From: Emergomyces orientalis
Taxonomy: Eukaryota > Ascomycota > Eurotiomycetes > Onygenales > Ajellomycetaceae
Assembly: GCA_002110485.1 (NCBI GenBank)
Contig: MOWL01000045.1
Coordinates: 372,001 to 436,000, forward strand
Reading direction: 5' to 3'
DNA length: 64,000 nt
Below the pieces are notes generated by a model, which saw only the letters and a list, made by a program, of their open reading frames with translations, had not been told where the DNA came from and searched no databases. Each line of letters opens with the position of its first letter. Positions within the stretch are counted from its first letter, which is position 1. The position numbers and the translations under genes were made by a program. Below, piece by piece: positions 21,276 to 33,488 of the stretch.

Positions 21276-24200
21276 TCTGCCTTGTATAATATCCTGGAAG
21301 CTGGGCACGCGCTGCAGAGTTTTGCGGGCGAGATTGAGCATGAAATTACAGAACAAGCGGTTGGGAAAAGGGGAGGATGAGGAGGGTTTTTTTGGGATGT
21401 TTCGTAGTCTTGTTTGTTTTAAGGTGTTGTGGTTGTACCTGGCAGGAAAATTGGTGGGGGTGAGAAAAGGGGGGGACGCGCGTATATTTGGCAGTATATA
21501 TAGATAGTATGTTGCAAAGGAAGAACAACACGCAACGGGGCAATGATAGTAGAGAGAGGAGAAGAGGAGAGAAAGATTAGCGGCGATAGTGCAGTCGCAA
21601 AGTGATTGTGTGCTGGTGGTGAAGAAGCGCAGTCCAAGTCAATTTAGCATTGGTAGCGCGGAAAGGAAAAGAATTGCTTCAAAATTTAAGTTCGAGAAGA
21701 AATTAAACTTAGCGGAGCAGAGGCAAACGCCTAGGAAATTCACAAAGTTTATATAAAAACAGATCGGATTTTGCCATGTTGGGCTGCTTCTTGTTTTAAA
21801 GTTCATATCTCAAGGTGTTCCTTGCTGTGTGCCGTTGCATTATAGATCTCTAGCAACGCCTGGATACTTGGATATTTATCTAAAAATGTACGGTACCCTT
21901 AAAATATGTACATGTACTGTACATTTCATCTGGATACAATCGAGCTAATGCCATCCTAAGAACGATCTGATCCGAGCTTTTCACATACTACTCCCGAGGT
22001 CAGTCATACCGCTATCTACCCTTATACAAAGCTCTATATCTCTTCTTCAACATCTCAGCTCTCAACAGTTGGTACTAACCGCTCTTGAACATTCAACATT
22101 AAATGAAAAAAGGGATAAAAGAATAATTAAGATAAACGAGAAAGGCGGCAACGATACAACAGAAAAAGCGGCATAGTCCCCTCCCTTTACAGCAGATATA
22201 ATTGGCCTTCGTTCTCCCCCTTGCTTGACGATCACAATAGTTGCCGCATCAAATATGTTTATTAATGCTGGCCTCGCCTATCCCACATATCACCAACCAT
22301 CCACGCACCAATATTATCCGTCCATCAACAGACATCGGTTAGACTATACCAGGCGGAGGAGACCCCACACTTCTCTCTCTCTTCTGCAGAAGTAAGGATC
22401 GAACAACAGCAAACACAATAATAATAATCATCATTATCATCGTCATCATCACCAACATCATCATCATTGACTGGTTCTGCAGCGGTTGGGTTTGCTGTTG
22501 CTCAGAAAACTGGGCTCCATATATGATCTCCACTACCACGACCACCATCTGCATGGTAATGGCAATGGCCGTAGCCGTGGCCAGGGCCAGGGACGGATAC
22601 ATCATACAAGAGAATTGGTGGACTGGGTAGCGGAGCTCCGCTTCAAAGAAAAGCACTCTAGCGTCGAGATTTCCCTTGTTCCAACTTATCATTATTCAAG
22701 GTTTTCTTTCCCCCTTTCCCAGTAGTAGCTTATCACATCCTCCTTTTATTCCTCCTTCTCCTCTTTTTGGCGACAAAACGAGCTCCATTATCTCGGCTGG
22801 ATTTTCTACATTAAAAACAAAAAAATTCAAAAGGGCCCTGGAGAGGCTCACGATTTGGCTGCGATGATGAATAAGTGGGTATCTTGAAGCTTATCTCCCA
22901 TCCCGCAGCCCCGCCTGTTAAACATCCGCCCCCTTTATGACTATTTGCATACTTTCTTTTTCTTTTCTTTTTTTGGTCCCAAAGCTTTTTTTTCTGAAAC
23001 GAAACATGACGACAGGACCCTCCTCTCACATTATTGAAACAGAAAACACAAACGGCACAGCTGGCGGTGTCAAACCCTAAAAATTGCGATCAGCCCAGGT
23101 TTTTATGGAGATAACTGGACACAGGGAGGCACAGAACAAAGTCGCAACACAGACAGGTGCGTGTGCATGTGGATGTTTCTGTGTTAATAATAATTGAGTA
23201 CCTTTGTAATTATGGGGCGGGTTCTTCCCAAGGGGTTTCCAAGGTTTCCTCGTCCACATCTACCTAAACATGGCATCCGCACCAGAGAACTGACTGCCTC
23301 TGCTTCTGCAGAAAGGGTTTGTTTCTAGAGCCTTGTTTTCTGTTCTGGCATAACACTCGCTACTCTTCCAGCAGCAACCCCATTATTATTCTTGTTCCCC
23401 GTGGTGGGTCAAAAAACGTAGATGAAGAAAAACAAAAACCCCCTATTCCGCTACCTGTCTCTGGATTATTTATGGATTCCCCAGGGGCACAGTTCTGTTG
23501 TTGACAGGTAAGGTAGGAAAAGAGATTTGTTACCTTTGGGACCTTTGACCCGACATGTGCCTCCAAGCCTGTGTGTACCTGGCGAAGTAAGGTCCTAAGG
23601 GTCTCGGAGGTATTCGCCTCGTGCTTCTCCCTGAACTCCTGGCGGGCAATCTTGGACCTGGGGCTAGGGCAAGAAGCTTCTTCTTCTTCCCACTCCCCCT
23701 TTCCAATCCATCTCTGGCAAATGGCAAATCCGGCTGGTGGGTTTTGACGCGTTAGTTAGTAATTAGCGCCGCCTTTTGCGTGGCAATATAAAAAGAGGGA
23801 CCAGCCAAGCCAGGATGGATTTTTTTTTTTTTTTGCATGCAGAGATGAGTGGTGACAGTTGCATCGCAAAGCAGAGAGGAGTGGGGTTCTTTTGGCAGAT
23901 GAGTTTGTGAGTGAGTGAGTGCATGGGTGAGCAAGGGCTGCTCCAAGTGGCTATTAGGCAAAGGCCCCCCCCACTGCGGGTACCGAAGAGAGTTTGCTTG
24001 GCCGATCCCCACGCAACGCTAGTCTGGAGCTTGCGTAAGCATTTTTATGGAGCATTCGTTCATCGCTGCTGTTGCTTTTGTTCTGGTTGAGGTCGTTTAT
24101 TTTTTGATGGTTGCTTTTTTGATTGAGCCTTTGCACTGCTGCTGCTGCTGCTACTGCGATGATGAGATGATGAGATGATGAGATTATGAGCAAAGAATTC

Positions 24201-25774
24201 GACTCTGTTCTCGATGTTATGGTGGGTGTATTCTCATCTTGAGAGACGGGAAGAGGGGCGAGGGAAAGGAAAAAAGAAAAGAAAGATATGGCCATATCCA
24301 TGTTTATGCATGCCTCAAGTAGGTACCTCAGGGAAGGCTTGCCCTAGACAGGGACAGATGGATGAGCTTTGTTCATTCAACCAGTCAAAGCGCAAAATGT
24401 GAACGATGATCTTTTTTTTTAAGATTTTTTTTTACCTCGTTTCTTTTTTGCTCCCGCTTGTTGAGATGAAATCTAGATAATCCATTGAATTATACCCAGT
24501 GTATGGAGTATGCGTATACAGGCTACGTTTCACCAGCTCATGCTACCGCAGCCAAACATTTCCAGGGGAGTGGAAAGAAGAGCTCTCCACCCTAGGTAGC
24601 TAGTTATCTGTAACAACAATGTACATGTACTGTACAAGGTTGTATAGTATGTACTCCGTACGCAGGTCCGTAATACAATCGCAGCAGCACAGCAGCACAA
24701 CAGCACAGCAGGGCGGACAGGCGGACGGCGGACCCTTTTGAAACATCCCCCAGTTTTCTGGAACGTCATCAGTGGGTGCGACCTTTGTATCATATCTATC
24801 CCCTGGCAAAAGTACATGGACATGCGCAGCAGTGCCTATGCCTGGATACCTTTTCCATCAGCGAGGGGTGAAGTAGAACACACACGCTTTTGGAATATCT
24901 CGAACGACAGTTGCTTATTGTTTTGCTAGGGAAACTGCAGCAGTGTAATTAGATCTTTGTAACCCGTTTTCTCTTCTTTTGTTGGTGATGATGCGATGTA
25001 AACATATTTTTAAAATACATTATCAAATGATCCACTGTTTTTAATATGAGATTATGCATGGTTTTTTTCTGCATTTTCTTTTCTTTTCTTTTTCTTTCGC
25101 AAAATCCAACTAGGTTCAGAGGAAGGGAGAAGAGGACACAATAACGAGGAAATAATGAGTGTGAGGATTCAATTCCTTGATACAAGTAAAAAAGATGAGA
25201 GTTCAACTTTTTTTAGGGTGGGAAGGGAAGTTCAAGCACAGTTCCATTGGATACATACCCCCATTGATATTCCAGTATTATTTGACGGTTGACTGGCTGT
25301 TCTTTCCCTTCCATATATAATATATATTCATGTCCATATTTCCATTTTGTATTATCTGGCCTGACATGAAGAGTGAGTGTTAAAGCGAGATAACGTAACT
25401 GGCCCAAGACAACGCTAAGCGGCCCCAGCCTGGACTCCCAGCTTAATCCTGTCCTTTTTTTTTTTTGTTCCAGACTGGCTTGAACTTGCCATCTAAACTC
25501 TCCCCCCATTCTCCCTCAACCTTTAATCAATCAACCTCTCCCCTCTATCCCTTTGTCTTTTTTTTTTTTTAAAAAAAAATAATTTTTATGATTCTTTTCC
25601 CTCTCCCTCTCCCTCTCCCTCTCCCCCTTCCTCCATCCTAATCCAACACCACCCCGCAAATCACCCCAACTGGCATCCAACGTGTTCGGCCAAAGCACCC
25701 TCCACCGGTCGCGACCGTTCGACTTCCACCGGTTCCTCTCAGACCAAGCCCGCCGCACCTCCGCCGCCATCAAC
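21276..25774. other. 4.5-kb gene-free divergent spacer with microsatellites
   Basis: Lies between the mutase gene (-) and the transporter gene (+). It contains AAT/CAT triplet runs at 22,419-22,470, a GCT run and a GATGA repeat at 24,138-24,190, CAGCA-rich sequence at 24,678-24,712, two identical copies of TGTACATGTACTGTACA (21907, 24620), TACTCCGTA at 24652 and a CCCTCT repeat at 25,599-25,625. No convincing gene; open frames lack domain signals. Confidence 0.5.
25599..25625 (+). repeat. CCCTCT hexamer repeat upstream of the transporter gene
   Basis: About 4.5 copies of CCCTCT, 150 bp before the ATG at 25775. Pyrimidine tracts of this kind are common in fungal promoters and 5' leaders. Confidence 0.8.
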
Positions 25775-27532
25775 ATGAGTGCTGAAGGGGAGAAGAAAGT
25801 CAGGATGTCCGGGGAGCAGTCTCCGGTCGATTCCTCGTCGTCTGGCCCTGTCCTGCCTGTCTCCAATCCTGCGACTACCCCTGAACAGCCTCAGGCTGGC
25901 TTACATCCCGCTTTCTATGTAATGTGAGTTGAAAGGGCTTATTACTTCTCTTTTTGTCTTCTTCGAGTGATCCCCTTAAAAACTGTATTGGATCAATGGA
26001 CTGACTGTTCCCCTTCAATTTGTCAATTGTTTCTAGTACGTGGATTACGTTGAGTTCAAGTGTTATTCTATTCAACAAAAAGCTCCTCGATAGCACGGAG
26101 AACATTTTTCGTGAGTTTTGTTCCTCGGTTTTTTTTAATTTTTACTTTTTGCTTTTCTTTCCGCAAACTCCCCGCCCCGTTTCCATTTCTATATATTTTA
26201 AATACGCAATTAAACGATAAGACTAACCTATTCATTCTATCGATACCAGCATTCCGTATGTATTCCTAACACACCTTGAAAAAATATAACTTTTATTCAT
26301 GGCGAAACAATGTCTCACAATTTGGCAGCGGTCATTCTCACAACATGGCATATGGCCTTCGCTACCCTGATGACCCAGATCCTGGCCCGGACCACCACCC
26401 TCCTCGATGGCCGCAAGAAGGTCAAGATGACCGGAAGAGTCTACCTTCGCGCCATTGTCCCCATCGGTTTCTTCTTCAGCTTGAGTTTGATCTGCGGTAA
26501 CAAAACGTATCTCTATCTTAGCGTGGCCTTTATCCAGATGCTTAAGGTAGGCACAAGACCCCCCCTCTCCTCCCTCCTCCCCTCCTCTCCCGGCGTAGAG
26601 CTTTTTACGCCGGTTATCATTCATTCAGTCTTAATTCTAATATAATACTGTGCAAAAAAGGCAACCACCCCCGTCGTAACCCTGCTCGCTACTTGGGCAT
26701 TAGGCGTTGCGCCGCCAAACATGAAAGTGCTCTTCAATGTCTCCTTCATCGTCATTGGTGTCGTGATCGCCACGTTCGGAGAGATCCATTTCGTCATGAT
26801 CGGCTTCCTCTATCAGATTGCCGGACTCATCTTCGAGGCCATCCGCCTCGTCATGGTCCAGCGTCTCCTCAGTTCGAGCGAGTTTAAGATGGATCCCCTT
26901 GTCTCGCTGTACTACTTTGCACCCATCTGCGCAGTCATGAATGGAGTCGTCTCCCTCTTCCTTGAGGTCCCGGATGTGTCTATGGATAATATCTATAAAG
27001 CCGGTATTATTACGCTGATCATGAATGCCATGGTTGCATTCCTTCTCAACGTCTCTGTCGTGTTCTTGGTACGTCTCTCCTCAAACCAACCCCCCCACCC
27101 CCTCCCCCCCTTCCAAAAATTGAAACCCTTCCACTAACTACCAAAACTACAACAAAACAGATCGGCCGAACCTCCTCCCTAGTCCTCACCCTCTGCGGCG
27201 TCCTAAAAGACGTCCTCCTCGTCAGCATCTCTGCCGCCTACTGGAAAACCCCCGTTACACCGCTCCAACTATTCGGCTACAGCGTCGCCCTCGGCGGCAT
27301 GGTCTACTACAAACTCGGCGCAGACAAGTTCAAGGAATACGCCGGCCACGCCAGTCGCACATGGGCTGAATATGGCAGCGCGAATCCCATCCAGCGCCGG
27401 TTGGTTGTCATTGCGGCGAGCTTTTTGTTTGTGGTGCTATTGTTGGTTGTTATGGGGTCCCCTGGGGGTATGGTTGAGGGGATGATTTCGGGAGGGGCGA
27501 GTATGGTTGATGGGTCCCCTAATGGTGCATAG
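25775..27532 (+). CDS. TPT-family (triose-phosphate/nucleotide-sugar type) membrane transporter
   Basis: Six exons: 25775-25923, 26037-26110, 26250-26255, 26329-26546, 26661-27068, 27161-27532, giving 408 aa; all joins keep frame. The third exon is a 6-nt microexon (CATTCC) supported by a GACTAAC branch site at 26221, AG acceptor and GTATGT donor. It supplies two residues so that the stretch reads IFPFPVILTTWH, matching the length of family members. The protein has about ten hydrophobic segments: WITLSSSVILFNKKLL, LYLSVAFIQMLK, TTPVVTLLATWALG, KVLFNVSFIVIGVVIATFGE, FEAIRLVMVQRLLSS, LVSLYYFAPICAVMNG, AFLLNVSVVFLIGRTSSLVL and GYSVALGGMVYYKLG. This is the DUF250/TPT fold of ER or Golgi membranes. 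The substrate is not readable from sequence. The start MSAEGEKKVR fits the family, although the frame is open further upstream. Confidence 0.9.
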
Positions 27533-27537
27533 ATATG

Positions 27538-27606
27538 TATGCGTGTGTGTGTGAGAGAGTGAGAGAGATATGAGAGAGAGAGAGAGAGAGAGTGTGTGTG
27601 TGTGTG
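27538..27606 (+). repeat. GT/GA compound microsatellite
   Basis: TG run, then GAGA-type run, then TG run, directly after the transporter stop codon (TAG at 27530-27532). Confidence 0.85.
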
Positions 27607-29340
27607 CATATTGTGTTATTATGTTTGTTTCCCCCCCTTTTTTCCATTAATTTTCGAGTGAATTTGCGCCGGAGTGAGAGAGAGTGGTTTAAGGAAGAAC
27701 GAGGGGTGGATCCATCCCATTCGAACTCGAACTTGGGATGAGACGATTACGTGTGGGGAATTTTTTTATTATTTTCTTTTCTTCTCTTTGCTTTCATCTA
27801 CGATGGTTTGAGACCAGAGATTTACCGCAGCGCGAACCCCACTTAACAAGATGTTGTACCCTCGACCTCGTCTTTACCACCACATCCACCACCACCGTTA
27901 CTACTACGACGACGGCGACACCAAAGTTGTCCAAAACCCGCAATCCCAGCAAGTTGCTATGGTATTATGGGATGGTGGCTGCTAATATTTGGTTTGGGTG
28001 GAAGGATTGTGAAGGACAAAGACGTAACAACGGCTTTTAATTTGGGGGGGAAAAGGGGCAAAGGTTGATGGGGGGATATAATTATCATAAATAGACTTTT
28101 TCCTTTTTCCTTTTTTTCCCTCTTTTTTCGTTTTCTTTTTTTCTTCCTTCCGCTTTCGATTTGCGTTCCACCACCACCACCACCCCCCAAAATCATCGGC
28201 TCGATTTCCCGACGAAATGAAGCCAAGGCTGATGTGGAATTGGGAAGCACAGCGGTAACACATGGGTGGATGGACATGTTGGGGCTGTATGTATGTGTGA
28301 TAAGGGGAAGGAAGAGAAGGGTTGCTGGCGTTTGTTGTACCCTTTCCTTTTTTTTCTTCTTCTCTCTCTTTCTGTTCTATTTTCCTCTTTTATTTATTTG
28401 CATTACCATCCGGCTCTTTTTTTTAATTTTACCTCGTTGATATGCACTTTCTTAACAAATTATATATATATTTTTTAAACTTCTTTTTTCTCATTTCAGT
28501 TAGCTTATTTATTATCTTTTAAATCTCTACATTCCCCACCACCTTTCCTGTACAGCTAATGCTTTTGTATGTCTTTTTAATTTAAGTCCTGTCTTTTTTT
28601 CCCCTTTTCATTTCATTCTGTTTTTCACTCTCAATTATTGTATCCTGTTAGGCTTTTTATAACAAGTAAACCACAAAGCGAAGAAAAAGAGACAATACAA
28701 TATATATACATATATATATCTCCCATGTATATCTACTCTGCACCGCAACGGTTATTGCATATCTTTTGCAACATCTATACACCTCTCACTGTCATCTGCT
28801 GCGTGGAAGAGAGGGGCTACTATGATGTCCTCTTTTAAGAGATAGAGGTATTTTGTATGAATTTGAATTGAAAATTTAAACAGGAGAAAGAAAAAAAAAA
28901 AAAAAAAAAAAGAAGAACTCCTCCCCCCGGCCACATAATTCGGATAAGAGTGACGAGGGTTAGTTGGTTGACCAGACGGAGAACAAGGCAAAGCAACCAT
29001 CAACAAACAGCCGCCCTGCCCAGCCCCAGGCCCAGAACAACAGAAGGGCTAGGGCAGAGGGCTGGGCAGGGGAGAAACATTTAGGTCTCGTTGCCTCCCC
29101 CCCGTCCATAACCCGTGTATTGCCGGGAGGGGGATGATGTCTCTCCCCTTGGTCTCCCACCAGTTGTAGCCGCCCTCCTGGAAGCAAAGCGAGCCAACAA
29201 TATGATTCCTTCCATCAGGCCAAGAGGGGGGCATTGCATTGCATGAGTGGCACAAACGGGCTGACCCATTGGCCCCTCCAAGACATCCATGGGATGGATA
29301 CCCTTTGGCTGTGAGTGGCTGGGAGGGGAAAGGGAGAGGT

Positions 29341-29376
29341 TGGCTGGTTGGCTGGTTGGCTGGTTGGCTGGTTGGC
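29341..29376 (+). repeat. TGGCTGGT minisatellite, 4.5 copies
   Basis: Perfect 8-bp tandem units in the promoter region of the gene at 30150, surrounded by further GGCTGG words. Confidence 0.85.
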
Positions 29377-30149
29377 AATGCTTGGCCTTGGTTGGTTAGG
29401 GGAAGCTGGGAGGAACACAGAAGCTGGAACCTGGAAGGTACTTGGTGGCTGGTGGGCTCATGCAGGTGATGAGAGGTAGCTTGGCGGTACCCTTCCCCCC
29501 TTCGTCTGGGATGGCTGAGAACTTTGAGGGGATAAACTAGCCCGGTCTTGGTTAGGGGCTGGTGAATAGGTAGGTAGCCGGAGATCGGCTTTGCTGCTGC
29601 TCGGTTTCAATCGTTCCTCCATCTCTTCTTCCTCTTCGTTTCTTTCTTTCTCGCCCGTCTCTACTCTTGTGACTTGGCTGCTTCCCCCCCCCCAAGTTAA
29701 AGGGGACTCTCTGCTGTGTGTCTATCTATGCTTATGTCGCTTATATCCATCCCATCCACTCCTCCTTCTCACTTCTTCTATACTTGTTCTTCCACTTGTT
29801 GTTGTTGTTGTTCTCCTTCTCCTTCTTCTTCCTCCTCCTCTTGTTGCTGCTCCGATCTACATAGCTCTTAGCTCCGCCTCACAGCTCCAGCTCGCCGCCA
29901 TCTCCCATATAGCACTGCCGCCAAAACTACGCTCTTATCTCTCAATTACCTCGTTCCTCTTCTATTATTATTATTATTTTATTATTACTATTAACTAGAC
30001 TTTACCCTGTTCCTATAGGTTGCTATAGCTCTCATCTTACAGTTTTTTCTCTCTCTTTCAAACTGATACTTAGAACCCTACATCTTCTTCTTAACTCAAA
30101 ACCAGATACACATATACACACACCCTAAGCCAGCCCAAAATTGATTGAA

Positions 30150-31478
30150 ATGGGCCACCTGCTAGACGGTCCTACTGTTGTCTATCCCTTATCCCCATCC
30201 CCATCCCAATCTCAATCTCAATCTCAATTTCCATACCCTCAATTCTTCCACACCGATCCCGCCTGCTCTACCTTCTTCTCCTCCGCCATGAACATCAACG
30301 GATCCATCCATCCAAAACCCTCAAACTCCTTCACTACCCCCTCTTCTCCTGCTGCCACTACTCCAACTGTTAACAAACCTACCTGGAACCCCGCTTCTCC
30401 CGCCTCCTCATCCACTGCGCCGCTGACAATGAACCCTTCCCGCAAACGCTCGCGTGACGATTACACTGCCGCCTCCTCCTCCCCCTCTTTTTCAATCAAA
30501 GATGACCAGCGCGATAGTGGATTCGGCTCCTCAGCCACTTCTTCTCCTCCAGCCATCGAAGAAGCAGACCCAACATACGACGACGCCATGGTCGTACTCA
30601 ACGATCACGACTGGACAACCACCAATTATGCACACGATTCATCTTCTTCAGATTTACGTAGCCGCAAATCGCAACGCCTAGATACATCCGCGTCCGCCGC
30701 CTGGGACGACAATACCATGGCTACAATCCAAGCAAAGCTCCAATCCTCCTCCTCCTCCTCCACCTCATCTGCCACAACAAAAGGCCACGATAACCACGAC
30801 AACCACAACTACCACCCCAAACGCCAACCCTCCTCCTCCTCCTTCACCCCGTTAACTCCCCAAGAACCACAACTCGACACCATCACCCTCCTCCTCGGCA
30901 TAAGCTGGCAACGCGTCTCGCGCACAGACGATGCAGACGTCGCCGCCGCCCTCCGCGGCTGGGAACGCTATATACAAAACCATTACGCCGCGTGGATTGC
31001 GCAGGCTGAGATTCTGCTGAAACATCGTGGGTTGGGGGCGTTTTTGGTTGCTGGGCGGATTCCTGATGCTGCTTCTACTTCAACCGCTATTACTTCGACG
31101 GGGTCGATGTTAAATGCAAATACAGATACCAATGGGAACGGGAATAATTGGGGTGCGGCAACGCGCTTTTATCTCTTCAGCGAAGACCTGACGGAGGCAC
31201 GGTTGGTGGGTAATGATTGGGATTCTTGTCTGAGGAATCTGCGCGAGGTGCCGATTCAGTATGAAGATGGGTCGGTGGTGTTGAGGGCTTCGGCTTCGGC
31301 TTCGACGGCTTCGACGGTAACGGGAACAGTAGCGCAGAGCGTGGAGAGGGTTTTGGAGGATAAGGGGGTTTTGATTGGATGTGTGAGTGATGCTAATGGT
31401 GGTGTTGGTGGTGGTGGTGGTGGATATAAAGATATAGATGGAGATGTGATGGGGATGGGGATGGATATTGACTGGTGA
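30150..31478 (+). CDS. Conserved-looking hypothetical protein with low-complexity N-terminal half
   Basis: Single exon, 442 aa. The first ATG with good context is at 30150 (MGHLLDGPTVVYPL). Residues 1-240 are Ser/Thr/Pro-rich, with a Gln-Ser repeat near 20-28, a KRSRDD basic patch at about 96 and polySer runs. About 245-310 is folded-looking and helical: LDTITLLLGISWQRV, DVAAALRGWERYIQNHY, QAEILLKHRGLGAFLVAG. About 335-385 looks ordered too (RFYLFSEDLTEARLVGNDWD). The tail is Gly-rich and acidic, ending DIDW. I do not recognise a named domain; a nuclear regulatory role would be a guess. A very long pyrimidine-rich leader and a promoter minisatellite precede it, and a GAC repeat follows the stop. 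Confidence 0.75.
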   Translation: MGHLLDGPTVVYPLSPSPSQSQSQSQFPYPQFFHTDPACSTFFSSAMNINGSIHPKPSNSFTTPSSPAATTPTVNKPTWNPASPASSSTAPLTMNPSRKRSRDDYTAASSSPSFSIKDDQRDSGFGSSATSSPPAIEEADPTYDDAMVVLNDHDWTTTNYAHDSSSSDLRSRKSQRLDTSASAAWDDNTMATIQAKLQSSSSSSTSSATTKGHDNHDNHNYHPKRQPSSSSFTPLTPQEPQLDTITLLLGISWQRVSRTDDADVAAALRGWERYIQNHYAAWIAQAEILLKHRGLGAFLVAGRIPDAASTSTAITSTGSMLNANTDTNGNGNNWGAATRFYLFSEDLTEARLVGNDWDSCLRNLREVPIQYEDGSVVLRASASASTASTVTGTVAQSVERVLEDKGVLIGCVSDANGGVGGGGGGYKDIDGDVMGMGMDIDW

Positions 31479-31484
31479 ATAACT

Positions 31485-31485
<1 letters not shown>

Positions 31486-31523
<38 letters not shown>
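31486..31523 (+). repeat. GAC trinucleotide repeat, about 12.5 units
   Basis: Pure (GAC)n beginning 7 bases after the TGA of the preceding gene, within its 3' UTR. Confidence 0.9.
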
Positions 31524-33263
31524 TTGATACTGCTACTACGATATCTATATATGGGATACTATTACTACGGACGGGACAAGGTTCGTTTTCTTGGGTCTCT
31601 TTTTTCGTTCGGTCGACGGGATTTTCGGGACATTCGACATGATCAACAGTTTATCGACTCAAACCCCCCCAGCGTTTACGGAGCGGCTCACCCCCTTCTT
31701 TTTCTTATGAAATTTCCCATCCCGAATTCCTCTTAACATTTTTTCTCTCGGAAGAAATTTTCTTCCTGGGGTTCTTATTATTATTCTTATGGTTTGTTTA
31801 ACAATTTTTTTTTCTTTTTTTCGTTCTTTCTTTCATTTTAACATAAATGGAGTGATTTCTAATGTTTTTGCCTTTGTTTCCTATCATTTTTGTTTCTTGT
31901 TTTGCTCGTGATTGTTTTCTTCCCTTGCATGCATTATTATTATTATTGTTACTATTATTGCTATTGTTATTTCTTATGGAATGTGGTCGTATCTGGGGGA
32001 ACGAGTCCGTTCTGATTTGCCTTTTTTCTTTTGTCTTTTTCTTTTTCTTTTTCATCATAGAACCAAGCAAGACACGATGGAGATAATAATATTGTTGAGA
32101 GGTTTGAATCGAGATCCCCCATCTTAAATTCTGAAGAGTATCCACCCTCCGATATGTCAGATGATGAGATGGGCACGAGTAGCGTGGAGACACTTCAGCA
32201 ATGTATCTTGTGTGATGAACCCCCAAAGATGCTGTCACTTTCGGAAGCATTTCGTGATACCAATCAATATCCCCGTCGTCTGCACGTCCTGCCGTTGACA
32301 GCTTCTGGAGGTGAATCTTTGTTTCCCCCCCCCTTCAAGTCGGGTTCCTCCCGTTTCAGCCTTAAAAACGCGGTTAGTTTTGTAATCCGAACAAGTCCGC
32401 TGTCACCTGGCAGCAGCGAACAATCGGTATTTTGCTTTTTTTGCACTTCAACATCCGCCATTTTCCTGTCTTCCATTTCTGGCCCAATTAACTTGATTGT
32501 CGGGACCACTGGGCATACCAACTACGCATGGCGTTCTAACAAAGCCAAGGCACTTAACTTACATCCAAAGCAACGCTGTTGGATTTGGGAGGGTAATGAT
32601 TTACAAAAAAACCTTGGGGTGAATATCCATTCCACATTCCACATTCTTTTTCTTTTTTTGCTCAAGAAGAAAGAAAAAAGCTAGGCTGTCATACCTGCAT
32701 GTTGAATCAAAATTTTCATACTTAAAGCTAACCATCAGGAGATAACGCCTGCATTAGCAGCCTCGGATCTAGCGTATAATGGGGATGGGGCTGAGGGTGG
32801 GGAACGGGGCATACATAACTCTTTCTGCGGGTGTATCAAGTGTGCAAGGATGCAATAATGGGATACACCATGCATTTTGATTCATCAAGCCAATTCAATT
32901 CTCTCCTCCAGGGTTGCATTATTGACTCTCCTCGTGGACCAGACGATCGGCCATAAATACTTGATAGTTCCTCCTGAAAAATGTGATGTGATGTGTTCTA
33001 TGAGGCCATTCTCATCCACCCAAAGCCTTTTTAGTATGGAGTTTGATATGTTCAAGTTCTTTACTGGAGGATGGGGGCTGCATTTCGAAACAACTTTTTT
33101 CTTATATCAAACTTGCCCCAAAGACGTAAAGTTGGTATTCTACATATATACCAACAGTATTCTGTAGGATGAGGATGTGTTGTTGCCCCTGGGTGAACTG
33201 GAAGATGAACAAGAAAAAGAGTTTCCGACGCATACGCATCCCCCTTTATCAAGTAGTCCCTTT

Positions 33264-33488
33264 TTAAAATGAATGTCTCAGTCTCTCATTCAGCCAGTAA
33301 TCTACGCCCAGCAAATACCCGGTAGAGCGCTTGTTCGATGCCGCCCCGCCCTCCGTCGAGCTTCCCGCCCCGGTATCCGTAAAATATTCATCATAGGGCA
33401 AACTCCGGGCATCATTGTTACCAACCAGCGACAACAAGTTAAGGGATGACGGGAATATGATGCCATCGCGGGGCACACGTAGAAGCTA
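33264..33488 (-). pseudogene. Orphan coding-like exon, C-terminal end of an unknown protein
   Basis: On the minus strand, a possible acceptor (CAATAG) is followed by a clean frame: RVPRDGIIFPSSLNLLSLVG, then NDARSLPYDEYFTDTGAGSS, then GYLLGVDYWLNERL before TAA. Amino-acid use looks like a real protein and unlike the flanks. No upstream exon was found, so this is either a relic or the last exon of a gene I cannot assemble. Family unknown. Confidence 0.35.

Larger units (their letters stand above)
27533..30149. other. Gene-free 2.6-kb spacer with GT/GA repeats and a TTGGCTGG minisatellite
   Basis: Starts with a GT/GA microsatellite in the transporter's 3' UTR (27,538-27,606). It has T-rich DNA to 28,700, a 21-nt A tract at 28,891-28,911, an 8-bp minisatellite at 29,341-29,376, and a long pyrimidine-rich leader from 29,600 to the ATG at 30150. 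No convincing gene. Confidence 0.5.

Noticed and set aside
22339..22725. Met/Ile/Val-rich minus frame and His-rich plus frame near 22.4 kb
   Set aside because: Both are translations of AAT/CAT triplet repeats.
32154..32684. 176-codon plus-strand frame in the 31-38 kb desert
   Set aside because: No domain-like pattern; it ends in a T-rich hydrophobic and Lys tail typical of chance frames.
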